DNA of 64,000 bases from Paulownia fortunei (GCA_019321725.1 CM033108.1:12108060-12172059); one strand, 5' to 3'; positions 24,721-36,497 are shown, counted from the stretch's first letter. Notes: generated by a model from the sequence alone, not told the origin. Translations and numbers: made by a program.

Positions 24721-26618
24721 AAAAAAAATGTCCAAGATTCAAGAAAGTGGATTCTTAGCCATTTTATAGATGTAATCTACAAAATTTAAAATGAGGCAGA
24801 AAATGAGCATTCTTTCAAAAAGATATTTATTTATATCAAAGTCTTTAATTATAAATATCTTTTACTATTTTATTCAAATTCCATCACTCCTAGTGGCAAT
24901 TCGTGAAAAGATATTTCCTAGTGGGCTTGAGGCCCAATCAATATGTCGTATACCCCAATTTTATGAGCTCATAAATATATTTAAAGGTGATTAACTCTTT
25001 AATGATTGTATCTGTATACAACCCTCAAGATATTTTTCCTTACTTCTTCTCATATACTCCAATTTTTTTAGCCCATATGGTACCAAGTGTCAAGTAATTC
25101 CCATCAAACCTTTATGTAGATAGAGCATCAAAATGTTCCAAAACTCATGGCCAACTTAGAGATGAGTCCATCTTATAGGTATCGCTATGCATAGTAGAGA
25201 TCACAGCTTTCCATCATAAAGTCATCCCACAACTCATGGCCAATGACCAAGTGAGGTAGCATTGGCATGTCGTCTATTTTTTATTGTAGGCAAGGATTAT
25301 TGGGTCCAAGTCAATGTTATCCATATTTCTTTGAAATCGAAATTTTTGAAGAAATTTCTTTACTTGATTTTCAATTCAAGTAGAGTATTTTATTCTAACC
25401 AAGACCCCATTCTTTTTATCTTTGTTTATTTAATTAGTTTGCATTCAATTGATAGCAAGCATATCATTGATATCATTAAATAAACCCAATGCATGTATTT
25501 AATACATATACAATTTGATGATCAAGAGGCAACCCATACGATCCATTTGAGTTAAAAATAGATCTAGATCAATCTAAGAATACAAAATAAAATAAAAATA
25601 ATTTTTATTACATGAATATATCTCATACATTCATAAGCCTTCTCTTGATTCTCCATCTTGATCCTTCTTCTCTTCTACAAAAAACAAAAAAGAAAACATC
25701 ATGCTATACTACTCTCTTTACTTTTCAAAAATGGGAAAGTGTATACAAAAGAGAATAAGAGACACATAAGCCCCATTATAAAATCCAAAAATAAACATCC
25801 AATCATATTGGTCAATGGCTCCATGATCATCCCATACAAACTCAAAAATATATCACATGAAACATTTACCATCTACTAAAATTGTTAATTTCAAGACTTG
25901 GGACAATATTTCAATTTTTCATGAAAAACCCTTTTTTCAAAAAACTAAAATTAACAATAATTAAAATTTTCAAAAATTGAATTTTTTCAACCTGACTTGA
26001 CGAAGCTGTCCAACAGCCCAATACGCAACCATGTGTTGCCCAACATATGCAACACTTAATTGCATGAGCAAGTTGGCTCGCACACATGTCGGGTGCCCAA
26101 CACCTACCACGTGCTCGTGCTTGCCCAACGGGCGTGCATGCCTGTACAGTTGTGTGCACACCTGTTGCATGGGCGCACACACAACCTACTAGTAATGCAC
26201 ATTCATGGACGACAGTCACTCGTGCTATTTACCAGCATGCGTATGTTGGGTGCCTGACACCCATCGTTGCGGCGGGAGCCTTCTTCCACCCTTCGCACTC
26301 AACTTTTGCATGCCTCACAGCCATGGTTGTTGCCCATCATCCTAAGTTGATGCACTACTAGCGAGCAACATATACAGGGTGTAGCCTGCACGCATGCTCA
26401 ACCAATGCTGCTCTTGTCCCGAGCCCGATGGGGCTCCTACCCTTGGCTTAATGGTAGCTACCATGACATGGCAATGGTCACGTGATGTTTTATTGTATCC
26501 AAAATTTAACAATTAAACTAAAATTACAAAATCAAGTCTCAATCAAAATTTATAATTTAAACATAAAATTTAACAATTAAATTGTAAAAGCATAAATTAA
26601 ATCTCAATTGATCTCATG
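24721..26618 (-). other. Long 5' leader of a minus-strand copia element
   Basis: About 1.9 kb of leader homologous to 11404-13020. The island at about 25995-26475 is rich in G and C (tracts such as TGCCCAACGGGCGTGCATGC) and carries short open frames on both strands without recognisable products. The rest is AT-rich. Confidence 0.6.
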
Positions 26619-26630
26619 ACTCTGATACCA
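26619..26630 (-). other. Primer-binding site (initiator Met tRNA type)
   Basis: The minus-strand sequence TGGTATCAGAGT matches the copia consensus TGGTATCAGAGC in 11 of 12 positions. It lies two bases from the LTR, as usual. Confidence 0.85.
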
Positions 26631-26631
26631 C

Positions 26632-27738
26632 TATTAAGTTTACTTAACTGTGGGGTATGCACAATGAAAAAATAAAATTTAAAACAAAACATGCCATATC
26701 AAATATGATATCACCCCCGATTCGATGTAATTATTGATTTCGCATAATCTAAACAAAACATAAAGAGTTTAAAATTTGTACCTTGAGCTCTCCATCTATA
26801 GAAGAGGTAGGAGCAATAAATTGCTAGCCCTTAGTACAAAAACTAGTTTGTAGGGATCCAGGTATTTCCTCTCTAATGAAGTCCACACTATGGGCAAGTA
26901 TACAGATTTAGAATCTCGCTAGCGATTCTAATTCCTTTACTAATCTAGTTTTCAGAGTGATTTTGAGTGAGTATCAATTCTAAAACTAATTGGTGGTAAT
27001 AAGAATTGAATACTTTTATTCAATCAAAAGATGGAACCTTTGATTAAAGGAAGAAGAGGGAAGAAGAAATTGGGAGAAAATATTTTTTTTCCTCTTTCTT
27101 GTTAATGGCCGAAATTCTAAGAGTCCAACTACTCAAAATATTCAGCCCTTTCCTTTATTGTTTGTTGGAAGATTTTTGGTTGATTGCAAGATCTCCCAAA
27201 AGTCTCAAACTCTATGTCCAAGGATATCACATATTATCTTATATATTCTGAAGATACTTAGAGATATTTTATATAATCATATTAGATAATTCTAAGAATA
27301 TTATATTCTTAGTCTTTCATCTTTTTCCAACAACTCTTGTGGGCCTCTCATAATGGTCCACTGTGAATTGGGCTTGAACTTTTAGTTAAATCTAATAATT
27401 AATTCAATTATTTGATAGGGCTCAAATTTAATTAGTTGATACTAATAAATTAATTTAGTTCCATCAAGTCTACTTAATCATATTAGACCCAATTAAATAA
27501 ATCAATTATTTAATTAAGAAAATTAATTTAATAATTAAAGTAATTTATGACTAACATAATTAATTGATCTAATCAATTAATTATTTCACTCTAATGGGGA
27601 TCCCTAATCTTATTAAGTCCAACTGAATAATTTAATTATTTAATTAAATGATTAATTCAACTCCTTGAATTAAATTAAGCCCCAATTAATTAATTAATTA
27701 ATACGACTCCTTTGATTAATTTCTAAATTAGAATTTCA
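26632..27738 (-). repeat. Copia 5' LTR, truncated
   Basis: The plus strand starts TATTAAGTTTACTTAAC, a one-base-changed TG terminus, next to the primer-binding site. It follows the same order of landmarks as the full LTRs and is cut near 27738, where plus-strand gag begins. About half of the LTR is present. Confidence 0.65.
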
Positions 27739-28941
27739 CCTACAAGAGTTGTATGGTGAAAACACTAGGTAAGTGAGATATCAAATCTCAAAAGAGCTTT
27801 TTAGGACCCATATAACGGAGGGCTCTTCAGTCTATGACCATAGATTGAAGATGATAGGCCTGATAGAAAGGCTCAAGTCCTTTGAAGTCATTATGGATAA
27901 TGAACTCCATATGGGTCTCATCCTGCAGTCTGTGCCTCTGTCGTTTGACACATACATTGTTAATTTAAACATACATAAGATAGAATTAGCCTTGTTGAGC
28001 TGGTTAACATGTTGAAGACAACGGAGTCCACCATGAAAAATGATAAGCCGGTCATGCTTATTAGATCATCTTCTAATCAAGGTAGTAAAGCCTAATAACA
28101 AGAACGGGAGAGAAAGGGTTCCTTGAAGGCCAATAAGAAGAAGGCAATTGGTGAGGTATTGAAGGGTTCTAACAAAGCTGATGACAAATGCCATTACTAC
28201 GGCAAACCTATGCATTAGAAAAGGAACTGCAAGGAGTACCCTGCGAGCCTGAAGAGTTCTGATATATATTTTGTTGAAGTTTACTTATTAGTTAACTTGG
28301 GTATTGGATACTCACTGTGGGTCTCATCTTTGTAATGAGTTGTAGATGATGGCAAGAAGCAGGAAGCTAAGGACAACAGATACAGTTCTACAGCTGGGGA
28401 ATGGAGCAAAGGTTGCTGCATTAGCCATAGGAATTTTAAATCTAGCTTTGAATAATGGTTTAGTTTTGGTATTGAACAATTTTATTCATGCACCAGTTAT
28501 TGTTAAGAATGTCATCTTCATTCTTGTTTTGGATGGAGAAGGCTATGTATTTTTATTTGAGAATGGAAAGTGTTCCATTTCCAAATGTTCTACTGTTATC
28601 TTTTCTCGTATATTGATGAATGGTTTGTATACTTTAACTTGCCATAACTCCATTTTCATATTTAACAAAATAAAAGAAAATTAAAAATCATAGTTCCCTA
28701 ATTTTATAGCATGCAACTTTGGGTTACATTTCTGAAAAAAAGATCCACAAGTTGGCATAATTGTGAGACCTTAGAGTTGAGCAGCAAGCAAGACCTGCCA
28801 ATATGTGAATCTTGTCTCAGAGGAAAGATAAGCAAATCTCCATTTGTTGGACAAGTAGAGCGAGCTAAAGATCTATTAGATTTGATCCATATAGATGTAT
28901 GCCAACCACTAAATGTTAATGCTCGAGTGAAATATCATTAA
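27739..28941 (+). pseudogene. Copia gag, protease and GAG-pre-integrase remnant
   Basis: It opens with LQELYGENTR and RYQISKELFRTHITEGSS, a copia gag helical region. A zinc knuckle CHYYGKPMH-stop-KRNC (28190) follows, with Trp replaced by a stop. Protease-like DTHCGSHLCNE (28307) stands in for DTGCGSHIC, so the catalytic-loop Gly is changed. Then come YVFLFENGKCSISK (28550) and the pre-integrase CESCLRGKISKSPFVGQ (28800). It ends at VNARVKYH, the point where integrase would begin, and joins directly to a partial LTR. It complements the module set of 19846-22690 but is a separate fragment. Confidence 0.75.
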
Positions 28942-29660
28942 TTCATGAGTTATAGAATGTCTCACTCCATAGACATTGGCACAATGATGCGAGTACATGT
29001 ATGCGAGTGCTTGTTAAAGAACAAGCACATTGAACATGTCCACTGAAAATTCTTAGTTGGAGACATCTGTCGAAGTAAGAATTTCTATGTTGTGATAGTA
29101 CATGACTAGTCATTAGACTTAATAAGGTACCATGGTAGCCTTGTGCATGCCGTACCACATCTTGATTTATCTTTTAATTGTATGACAATCACAAAGGGGA
29201 CATGTTAGATGTTGCATTGGCATGCATGAAGATTAAAGAGTAGCCAACAAAGGATCAATCATTTATCTAGTATAACAAGTGAATCTCCTATGTTTTTATA
29301 GTTCATGACTTAGAAGTCCTTGGCCAAGACAGGATGAATGTTAGACGGGGGCCTTCTAACGATTCATCATGAGTCATTAGAACTTAAAATGGAATCATAG
29401 TCATTGAGTCATTTAGGATTTTGACTTTTAATCTATACCACAGACTCAACCAGAAAATTGGTTGACAGAAGGACCTTACGTGTGTGGTATTCTTAATTAA
29501 AATAAGTTTACTTGTTATTTCTCCAAGAGTAGGTAGTCATGATACACTTTTCAAAAGTTTTCCATGACTTGTGAGGTTCAAAGTGGATTAATTAATAAGA
29601 GTAATTATTATTCATAAGTTATAAATATTGCAAGTCCACTGCTAGTTTAGTTGTGAACAT
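28942..29660 (+). repeat. Copia LTR fragment (internal part)
   Basis: From GAATGTCTCACTCCATAG on, it follows the middle of the long-LTR family (GTGCTTGTTAAAGAACAAG, CTTGGCCAAGACAGG, GCAAGTCCACTGC). The LTR start is missing, and it ends within the LTR where Athila sequence begins. Confidence 0.65.
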
Positions 29661-30073
29661 TTCTTTGAACTTTTTCAACAAGTCGAGATTAATAATATTT
29701 TATTGTTAGATGCAATCAAACAAGTTTCTTCTTATGCCAAATTTTTAGGAAAAAATTGTACAATAAAAAAAATATCATATACAAAAGAAGGCTTTTTTAA
29801 CTAAAAGTGTTAGTTTAGTCATTGAATAATTTACTCCACCCAAGTACAAAGATCCATGTTGTTCAACCATTTCATGTACCATAGAAAACATTAGAATAGA
29901 GCGTGCTTTGTTTGATCTTGGTGCTAATGTAAATCTTCTACCTTTCTCAGTTTATAAATAGTTAGGTTTGGGACAACTTAAAAGAACTTCTGTTGTACTC
30001 TAACTAACAGACCGTTTAATTAGAGTTCTAAAAGAAATAGTAGAAGATACGTTGGAAGTTTTAATTTCCAGCT
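29661..30073 (+). pseudogene. Athila-type protease-region fragment
   Basis: It matches the protease region at 54040-54420 of the same window. Recognisable pieces are LLDAIKQV, SYAKFL and the aspartic protease neighbourhood, present as decayed DLGAxVNLLPFS (29915-29950). It ends near TTCCAG where the chromovirus LTR starts, with a small deletion just before. Confidence 0.6.
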
Positions 30074-30481
30074 TGGAGGCTTATCTGCAATTTCTAAAAT
30101 CTTAAGGACATTTTGGACAATTGTTAGGAACTTCTAGAATGCCCTTATAAATATCTAGTGGAATCAGTTTGGCATATTTTTTGGAGAACTCTATAAAGTC
30201 TCTCCCAACCATAGGATCAAATAGATCACCACTGTTTATTTAGGAGGTGGAGTAGTATAAATAGGGATAGAAACTTCATTTATAAACTATCCAAGCAAGA
30301 GTTGAGTTTGAGTGAATACAAGCTTTTTTTTATAAACTTTCTTACCTTCTTTGAGTGTTCTCTACCTTTCTAGTCATCTTCCAACACTTTTTCTAAGCAG
30401 CAAGGCTGACTTAACTACCATGAGGGGCGGTTGAATAAGCTAAGGCCTCATGGTTATTGTTGAGGGAACAAGTCTATGACA
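30074..30481 (+). repeat. Chromovirus 5' LTR
   Basis: Starts TGGAGGCTTATCTGC and ends GTCTATGACA. It contains the promoter-like TAGTATAAATAGGG (30251-30264), a TATA box within the LTR. It aligns over its whole length with 35021-35428. Confidence 0.75.
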
Positions 30482-30483
30482 AG

Positions 30484-30495
30484 TGGTATCAGAGC
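30484..30495 (+). other. Primer-binding site
   Basis: TGGTATCAGAGC, a perfect complement to the 3' end of the plant initiator Met tRNA, two bases after the LTR. Confidence 0.9.
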
Positions 30496-30528
30496 CCAAT
30501 TGGGCTAAGTGTTGTGAAGTTACAAGTG

Positions 30529-31640
30529 ATGGCCGGCAACAAGAACAGGTCAGGTGTGACCGAGGACCACGGGAGGGAACCCGCCTAAACCCCATCTAAG
30601 AAGAAGCACAATCAGAGTAGGAGTCGTGAGGGCAGCTCCTAGAAATATATCGTGGAGGATATGGGTGAGCGCCTCGAGGTAGTCAAGCACAACATCGAGA
30701 TATTAGAGGGACTACATTCTCAAATAGTTAAACTCCCTAAAGGAGAATGTCCAAGATTCCTTGATGTCAACACCTTCCATGATGATCACTTAACGCGACT
30801 AGAGGCTAAGGTGATGGACGCTCTGCAAGCTATGCAGGTTTGCATCGAGATATTATGGGCGGACTTAGCAGTATGTAAGAGGGCTGCTATCACCGTGGGA
30901 GCTAGCACCAGTGTGGTTAGTCCAAGGATGGACTATCTAAAACCCAATGGGTTTGATGGTCGGAGGGATGTTAAGAAGTTGAGAACTTCTTGTGGCAAAT
31001 GCAGCGCTACTTCGAGGGGCTTAACTCAATCGATGAAGCATTGAGGGTAAGAACTGTCATTCTCTATCTCACCGATACTGCTTTTCTATGGTGGCACAGA
31101 AAGCACGCTAACATAGAATGAGGCTCCTATCGGTCAATACTTGGGAAGACTTCAAGAAAGAGCTTAAGCGATGTTTCTACCCAAAAAATGTCATCTATGA
31201 GGTTCGTAAGAAGCTTCGAGAACTGAAACAACGAAGCACCACAAGGGAATACATTAAAGACTTTACCATAATCATACTTCAAATTCCTAATCTATCGGAG
31301 GAGGATCTCCTTTTTCACTTTGTGGATGGTCTTCAACAATAGGACAAGAAAGAGCTGCAACGATGAGAAGTCAAGTCAGTAGATAAGGCCATTACCATCA
31401 CAGAGTCTCTCACAGAGTACCAGCCCCACACGAATGTTTCAAAGAATAAGGAGAAGTGGAACCCGACTAAATGTGGGGGAGAAAAGATGGATAATCAGGA
31501 CCAGTGAAAGACACACCTACCTAAGAAAGGAGATAAGAATCCATCCTAAAAAGAGTACGAAGAAAAGAAATATGCCTTCATACCAAGGGAATGATGCTTT
31601 ATATGTAAAGGGCCACACGACATGAGCAGTTGTCCCAAGC
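30529..31640 (+). pseudogene. Chromovirus gag
   Basis: It opens MAGNKNRSGVTEDHG at the first ATG after the primer site. The frame continues through two stops into VVKHNIEILEGL and a capsid-like region. A frame shift near 30990 leads into LYLTDTAFLWWHRKH (about 31065-31110), then TWEDFKKELKRCFYP (31141), the Retrotrans_gag core. The zinc knuckle CFICKGPHDMSSCPK (about 31594) has the C-x2-C-x3-H-x4-C spacing of this chromovirus group. Several stops make it non-functional. No overlapping host gene. Confidence 0.75.
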
Positions 31641-31759
31641 TCAGATCCCTATCTACCATGGTCGATAGGAATGAGGTGGCAACAACCATGGATAAAGGGA
31701 TAAGTAATATATGATCCATCCGACTCCTTAATGCCCTTAATGCCAAGCCGATACCAGCA

Positions 31760-33760
31760 ACATCAAGTAAGGGGCTGATGTACGTAGAGGCATACATAAG
31801 TGGGAAGCCTACCAAGGTGTTGGTGGACACGAGAGCTACCCATAACTTCATAACTAAGGAAAAGACCAATAGATTAGGCCTACGATGGAGCAAGGGCGAG
31901 TGTTGGCTCAAAACGATTAACGCCAAAGCTCAACCCCTTAATGGTATAGTAAGAAATATTGAGCTATGCTTAGGCACTTGGAAGGGCTAACTGGATTTCT
32001 CAGTGGCACCCATGGATGACTTTAAAGTCGTCCTTGGTATGGACTTCTTAAGGAATGTGACAGCTATTCCTATACCTTCTTTTAGCTCTGTGTGCATACT
32101 TGAAAAGGGAGCACCTTGCATGATACCCACCATCAACCCAATTGAGGGACATTCACAAGGGACTAAGGCAGAATCGAGGCAACTATAGGTAATGTAAATT
32201 ACCAAGGGGGTCAAATGGGGTGAGCCGACATACTTGGCAACCTTGAGGGAAGAAGTTCTAGCCGTTACTAAATAGGAAGACTTGCCACCCATCATCCAGA
32301 ATGTCTTGGAGAAAAAAAAGAATATAATGCCGGATGAGCTACCGAAGAAATTCTACCTAGGTAAGAGGTGGATCATAAAATCGAATTGGAGTCGGGTACC
32401 AAGACACCCGCCATAGCACCCTACAGCATGGCCCCACCCAAATTTGAGAAACTTCGAATGCAACTAACATAGTTGTTAGACACAGGGCGGATCCGACCTT
32501 CGAAAGATCCATACGGCACACCAGTGTTGTTTCAAAAAAAGTATGATGGGTCACTGAGGATGCGCGTGGACTATCGGGCATTGAATAAGGTAACTATCAA
32601 AAATCGATATCCCATACCTTTGACAACTTACCTATTTGACAAACTTAGATAAGTTAAGCTTTATACCAAGATGGACTTGCAAAAAGAATACTACCAAGTC
32701 TGGATTGTCGAGGGGGACGAGCTAAAGACAACGTGCATCACCCGATACGGGTCTTTTAAGTGGTTAGTCATGCCTTTTAGATTGACCAATACCCAATCAT
32801 ATTTTGCACACTCATAAACAAAATCTTCCAGCCATACCTAGATCGGTTCATAGTGGTCTACCTCGATGATATAGTGATCCATAATAATTTACTAGAGGAA
32901 CACACCAACCATCTTTGTATCGTATTTCAGGTATTAAAGGAGAACGAGTTATACGTGAAGAAAGAAAAGTGCTCGTTCGCCAAGGAGGAGGTTCCTTTCT
33001 CAGGATATATCATCGAACATGGGCAGCTCTAGATGGATGGAGCAAAGATACATGCCATTGTAGAGTGGAAAGCTCCAACTAAGGTAACTAAATTACGATC
33101 TTTCTTTAGACTTGTCAATTATTAATGCAGGTTTATCTGGGGATACTCAACATAGGCGGCACCACTGATGGACCTACTCAAGAAAGGGAAAGTATGGGAA
33201 TGGTCTGAGAAATGACAACACACCTTTGATGACTTGATGGTGGCAGTAAGCAGTAAGCCAATGCTAGCCTTACCGGACTTTGACAAGCTATTTGAACTCC
33301 ACACAGATACCTAATGTAAGAAGGGCATCCTATACCATTTGAAAGCCGCAAGCTCAATAACACCAAGCGATGATACACGGTGTAAGAAAAGGAGATGACG
33401 ACCATTATTCATTATCTATTAGTATGACGGCATTACTTATTAGGCTAACATTTCATCATCAAAACCGATAATATTATCATAAGTTACTTCAAACCCAAAA
33501 GAAGTTGTCACCAAAGCAAACTCGATGGCAGGACTTTCTGGCAGAATTTGATTACATGTTGGAGTACAAATCTAGTAAGGCTAATGTAGTAGCCAACGCC
33601 TTAAGCCAAAAGACAGAGCTTGCAGCTGTCAGCTTAGCCAAGGGAGAGATAACAAATCTTATCAAACAAGGATTAGAGTATGACCCGATAGCTAGGGAGC
33701 TAAAGAATCTAGCTGTGGAGAGAAAGACCAAGTAATTTTGAGTAGAGGACGGCCTACTCT
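31760..33760 (+). pseudogene. Chromovirus protease, reverse transcriptase and RNase H
   Basis: Protease: VDTRATHNFI (31815), where the active-site DTGATH has Gly changed to Arg. [16 protein letters not shown] (32490), [12 protein letters not shown] (32560), KMDLQ and the intact polymerase box VYLDDIVI (about 32858), then EKCSFAKEEV (32970). RNase H: LPDFDKLFELHTDT (33273) followed by decayed sequence and QDFLAEFDYMLEYKSSKANVVANAL (about 33526-33600). Stops and frame changes occur every 100-300 bp. The catalytic YLDD of RT survives, but the protease loop does not. Confidence 0.8.
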
Positions 33761-33779
33761 ACATCAAGGGTCGATGCCT

Positions 33780-34980
33780 ATACGTCCCCAAATAGGGAAG
33801 CTTGCGGAATAAGCTCATTAAGGAGTGTCATGTCACCAAATAGGTGGGACATCCTGGACAATGACGCACGATGGTATTATTAGAGATAACTTACTTTTGG
33901 CCTCACATAAGGGATGATGACAAGTTGTACATCAAGACTTGTCTCGTGTGCCAGCAAGATAAAGTAGAGACCAAGTAGCCAGTAGGATTGTTGGAATAAT
34001 TGCTGATTATTGACCGACCTTGGGAGTCTATTACAATGAACTTCATCAGTGTCTTACCAAAATCAAAAGGGTTCAGGTCCATCATGTTAATAATGGATCA
34101 ATTTTCAAAATATAGGACTTTCATACCATGCAGTAGGGACTACATGACGGAAGAAGCAACAAGGGCATTCTTCACAAATATCGTGAAGTATTAGGGACTA
34201 CCCTAAAACATTATGAGCAATCAAGACCCCTGTTTCACGGGACGATTGTGGATGGAACTTTTCAAGCTTCTCAAGTTAGAATTATATTTCTCCACAAGCT
34301 TTCACCCCCAGACTGATAGGCAAACCGAATGGGTGAATGCTCTGCTAGAGTGTTATTTGAGGCACTTTATGAGTGCTAATCAGAAGGATTGTGCTAAACT
34401 TCTTGATGTAGCATAATTTTTGTACAACTTGCAGTGCAGCGAGGCCACGGGATAGAGTCCATTTGAGTTGGCGATGGGACGACAACCATTAACTCCTCAT
34501 ACTTTAGCAATATCCTTAGGTGATGGGAGGAGCCCAGGAGCGATCAAGATGGCTAAGTTATGGGAGAAGCAAGCCAACTTAGCTCGTTCGTGCTTAGAGA
34601 AAGCTCATCGATGGATGAAGAAATGGGTCGACAATAGAAGATGACCACAAGAGTTCAATACGGGAGACCAAGTCCTTGTCAAGCTCCTACCATAATAATT
34701 CAAGGCCTTGCGAAGCATGCACAAGGGTTTGGTAAGGAAATACGAGGGGTCATTTCCAGTCGTAGCTAAGGTAGGTAAGGTATCTTATCGTATTGACCTA
34801 CCTAGCTCCTTAAAAATACACTTTGTCTTCCACATAAGTATGTTGAAGCCATACCATGAGAATGAGGAAGACCAAAATTGAGGGCAATCAGATCGAGCAT
34901 CTCCACATTTCTAAGATCAACTTCAAGAGTACGAGGCAACGAGGGCATCGCCATATTAAGTGGAGGAGGATCACATGCAT
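33780..34980 (+). pseudogene. Chromovirus integrase; chromodomain lost
   Basis: A zinc-binding HHCC segment ends in CLVCQQDK (about 33947). The core reads ITMNFISVLPKS (34033), where MDF is usual, then IMSNQDPCFTG (34212), where SDRD is usual, and HPQTDRQTEWVNALLE (34308), which keeps the catalytic Glu. The first two catalytic Asp residues are thus Asn. LARSCLEKAHRWMKKW (34578) and VSYRIDLP (34783) and HISMLKPYHENEED (34835) follow. The expected chromodomain between there and QLQEYEATRAS (about 34920) is missing: DQN-stop-GQSDRA joins almost directly to what would be the end of the domain. Confidence 0.75.
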
Positions 34981-35020
34981 CGCCAAGCCAAGACCAGTTT
35001 TGTTGTAGCATTTTTAGGCT

Positions 35021-35428
35021 TGGAGCTCACCCACAATTTTGTAGAACCTTAAGGACATTTTGGACAATTGTTAGGAACTTCTAAAATATCCTTGTAAATA
35101 TCTAATGGAATCACTTTGGCTTATACCTTGGAAAACTCTAGAAAGTCTCTCCCAACCATAAGTTCAAATAGATCATCACCATTCATTTAAGAGGTGGAGT
35201 AGTATAAATAGGGGTAGGAACTTTATTTCTAAACCATCCAAGCAAGAGTTAAGTTTAAGTGAATACAAGCTTTCTCTTGTAAACTCTCTTACTTTCTTTG
35301 AGTGTTCTCTACCTTTTCAGTCATTTTCCAACACTTCTTCTAAGCAGTGAGGTTGACTTAACTACCGCTAGGGGCAGTTGAAGAAGTTAAAATCGCACAG
35401 TCATTGTTGAGGGAATAAGTCCATAACA
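35021..35428 (+). repeat. Chromovirus 3' LTR
   Basis: 408 bp, starting TGGAGCTCACCCAC and ending GTCCATAACA, collinear with the 5' LTR, including the TAGTATAAATAGGG promoter segment (35200-35213). By eye the two LTRs differ at many positions, so the insertion is old. Confidence 0.75.
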
Positions 35429-35870
35429 GAATGCTCAAGTGCCCGTAGGCAAAGGGCTAACTAGAAATGGTCATGATGAAGATGTAGAGGGAGCAGACCT
35501 TAGGGGTTATGACGTAGGGTTTATGGAATATGAAGCTGAGGATGAGGCGAGGGCCATACAGGTGACAAGGGAGAGTGGTCTAGTACCTTTCCAATGGAGT
35601 TTGTGCAAGTGGTGGCGAGTAATGGTGGTGGTGGTGTGGGATAGGAGGTTATGGTGGTTGAAGGAGAAGTCTAAAAATTATTCTTACTTTTTCACAGGTG
35701 GTATCTCATTCTTATATAACCAAACATATACTCATATTCAAACCTATATTTTTTCACATTTATATACATTCATCCAAACATAATTTCACTTCTCATATGA
35801 AAACTAATACAAACTCAAATTTTCAATAGAAATTATGAAAATGAAAAAATGTCACTGAAAACATAACCAT
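35429..35870. other. Unassigned sequence with a short open frame
   Basis: A 114-codon frame (35439-35783, plus) begins MPVGKGLTRNGHDEDVEG and contains EYEAEDEARAIQVT. It is richer in G and C than its surroundings but has no motif that I recognise. It may be a fragment of a gene or of an unidentified transposon. The AT-rich part after 35690 shows nothing. Confidence 0.25.
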
Positions 35871-36051
35871 ACAAGCCCCATATTTTCTATCGAACTTGAG
35901 GTCTAATTAGTATTTTACATGCTCAAGAATATGAGACCGAATAAAATATCAAAAGATAGAGAACAACTTTGTCAATTACATCATATACAACCCCTAAAAT
36001 ATTTTACCTTACCACTTCCCATATGCCCCATTAATATGAGATATATAGTAC
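35871..36051 (-). other. Copia leader, left part
   Basis: It matches the minus-strand leaders at 11520-11700 and 24900-25090 (GAACTTGAGGTC, CCATATGCCCC). It is interrupted at 36051 by the Tat-lineage element and resumes at 40721. Confidence 0.6.
36047..36051. repeat. Target-site duplication AGTAC (left)
   Basis: Identical to 40716-40720. It marks the insertion site of the Tat-lineage element. Confidence 0.9.
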
Positions 36052-36479
36052 TTATGTGGTATTACTCCTCTTTTCAAACTCATAGTTGAAAGTCAACTGC
36101 AATGTGGGTCATTGCCTGCATCACAAAAAGTCATTAGCAGTGCTGGGAGTTGACATGGCAAAAACCCTCCGGCGCTCAAGTCAGTTCCAAAGAAAGTCAA
36201 TGAAAGTTAGAGAACTTAAGAGTAGTTAAGTGCGTAATTAATTTTGTACCTTTAATAGTGAAGGTTAGAGGTACTTATAGTACTGATATGAGGGTTTTCA
36301 TGGGCTTGGGCCCTTAGGTCTCCATAGGCTTAGCCGAAGCATTATAGCCCAACTTTGTATATTGACTGGTGGACCCCATGGACTTGACCTATTGGATTTT
36401 TTCTTTGTTCTGGCCTATAATCTGAATGGACCTCTTGGATTTAGCTTACTGAACCTATATTTGGGCTCATGGCCCATCA
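36052..36479 (-). repeat. Tat-lineage 3' LTR
   Basis: The minus strand runs TGATGGGCCATGAGCCC... to the right-copy-defined end CACATCA, read here as CACATAA. It shares with 40316-40715 the segments CTCATGGCCCATCA, AGCCGAAG/GCCGAAGA and GTTGACTTTC/GTTGACTTCC. Confidence 0.85.
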
Positions 36480-36497
36480 TAAGCTCCCCACTCTCTG
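36480..36497 (-). other. Tat-lineage polypurine tract
   Basis: On the minus strand AGAGAGTGGGGAGCTTA directly precedes the LTR start TGATGGG. Confidence 0.8.

Larger units (their letters stand above)
30074..35428 (+). mobile_element. Two-LTR Ty3/gypsy chromovirus (Galadriel/Reina-like), inactive
   Basis: The element has two 408-bp direct repeats, a primer-binding site after the first, and gag, protease, RT, RNase H and integrase in Ty3/gypsy order, about 5.35 kb in all, the size of small plant chromoviruses. The left side interrupts an Athila protease fragment. The 5-bp flanks (CAGCT and GAATG) do not match, so either a few LTR bases were lost at the left or the flanks were rearranged. The true LTR could begin further left relative to the element: at the right copy the purine-rich GTGGAGGAGGA at 34960-34972 would suit a polypurine tract, implying that the left LTR lost about 50 bp. 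Confidence 0.8.

Noticed and set aside
25911..26361. Overlapping open frames on both strands in the GC-rich leader island (up to 102 codons)
   Set aside because: They coincide with the compositional island, are of low complexity (Cys, His, Val and Thr from CATGC/CACA words), and have no family motif. Stop-free frames are expected by chance at this GC content.
10108..29660. One complete copia element with paired LTRs
   Set aside because: No two LTRs of the family in this range share orientation, flank a collinear gag-to-RNase H interior and carry matching target duplications; the pieces belong to several elements.
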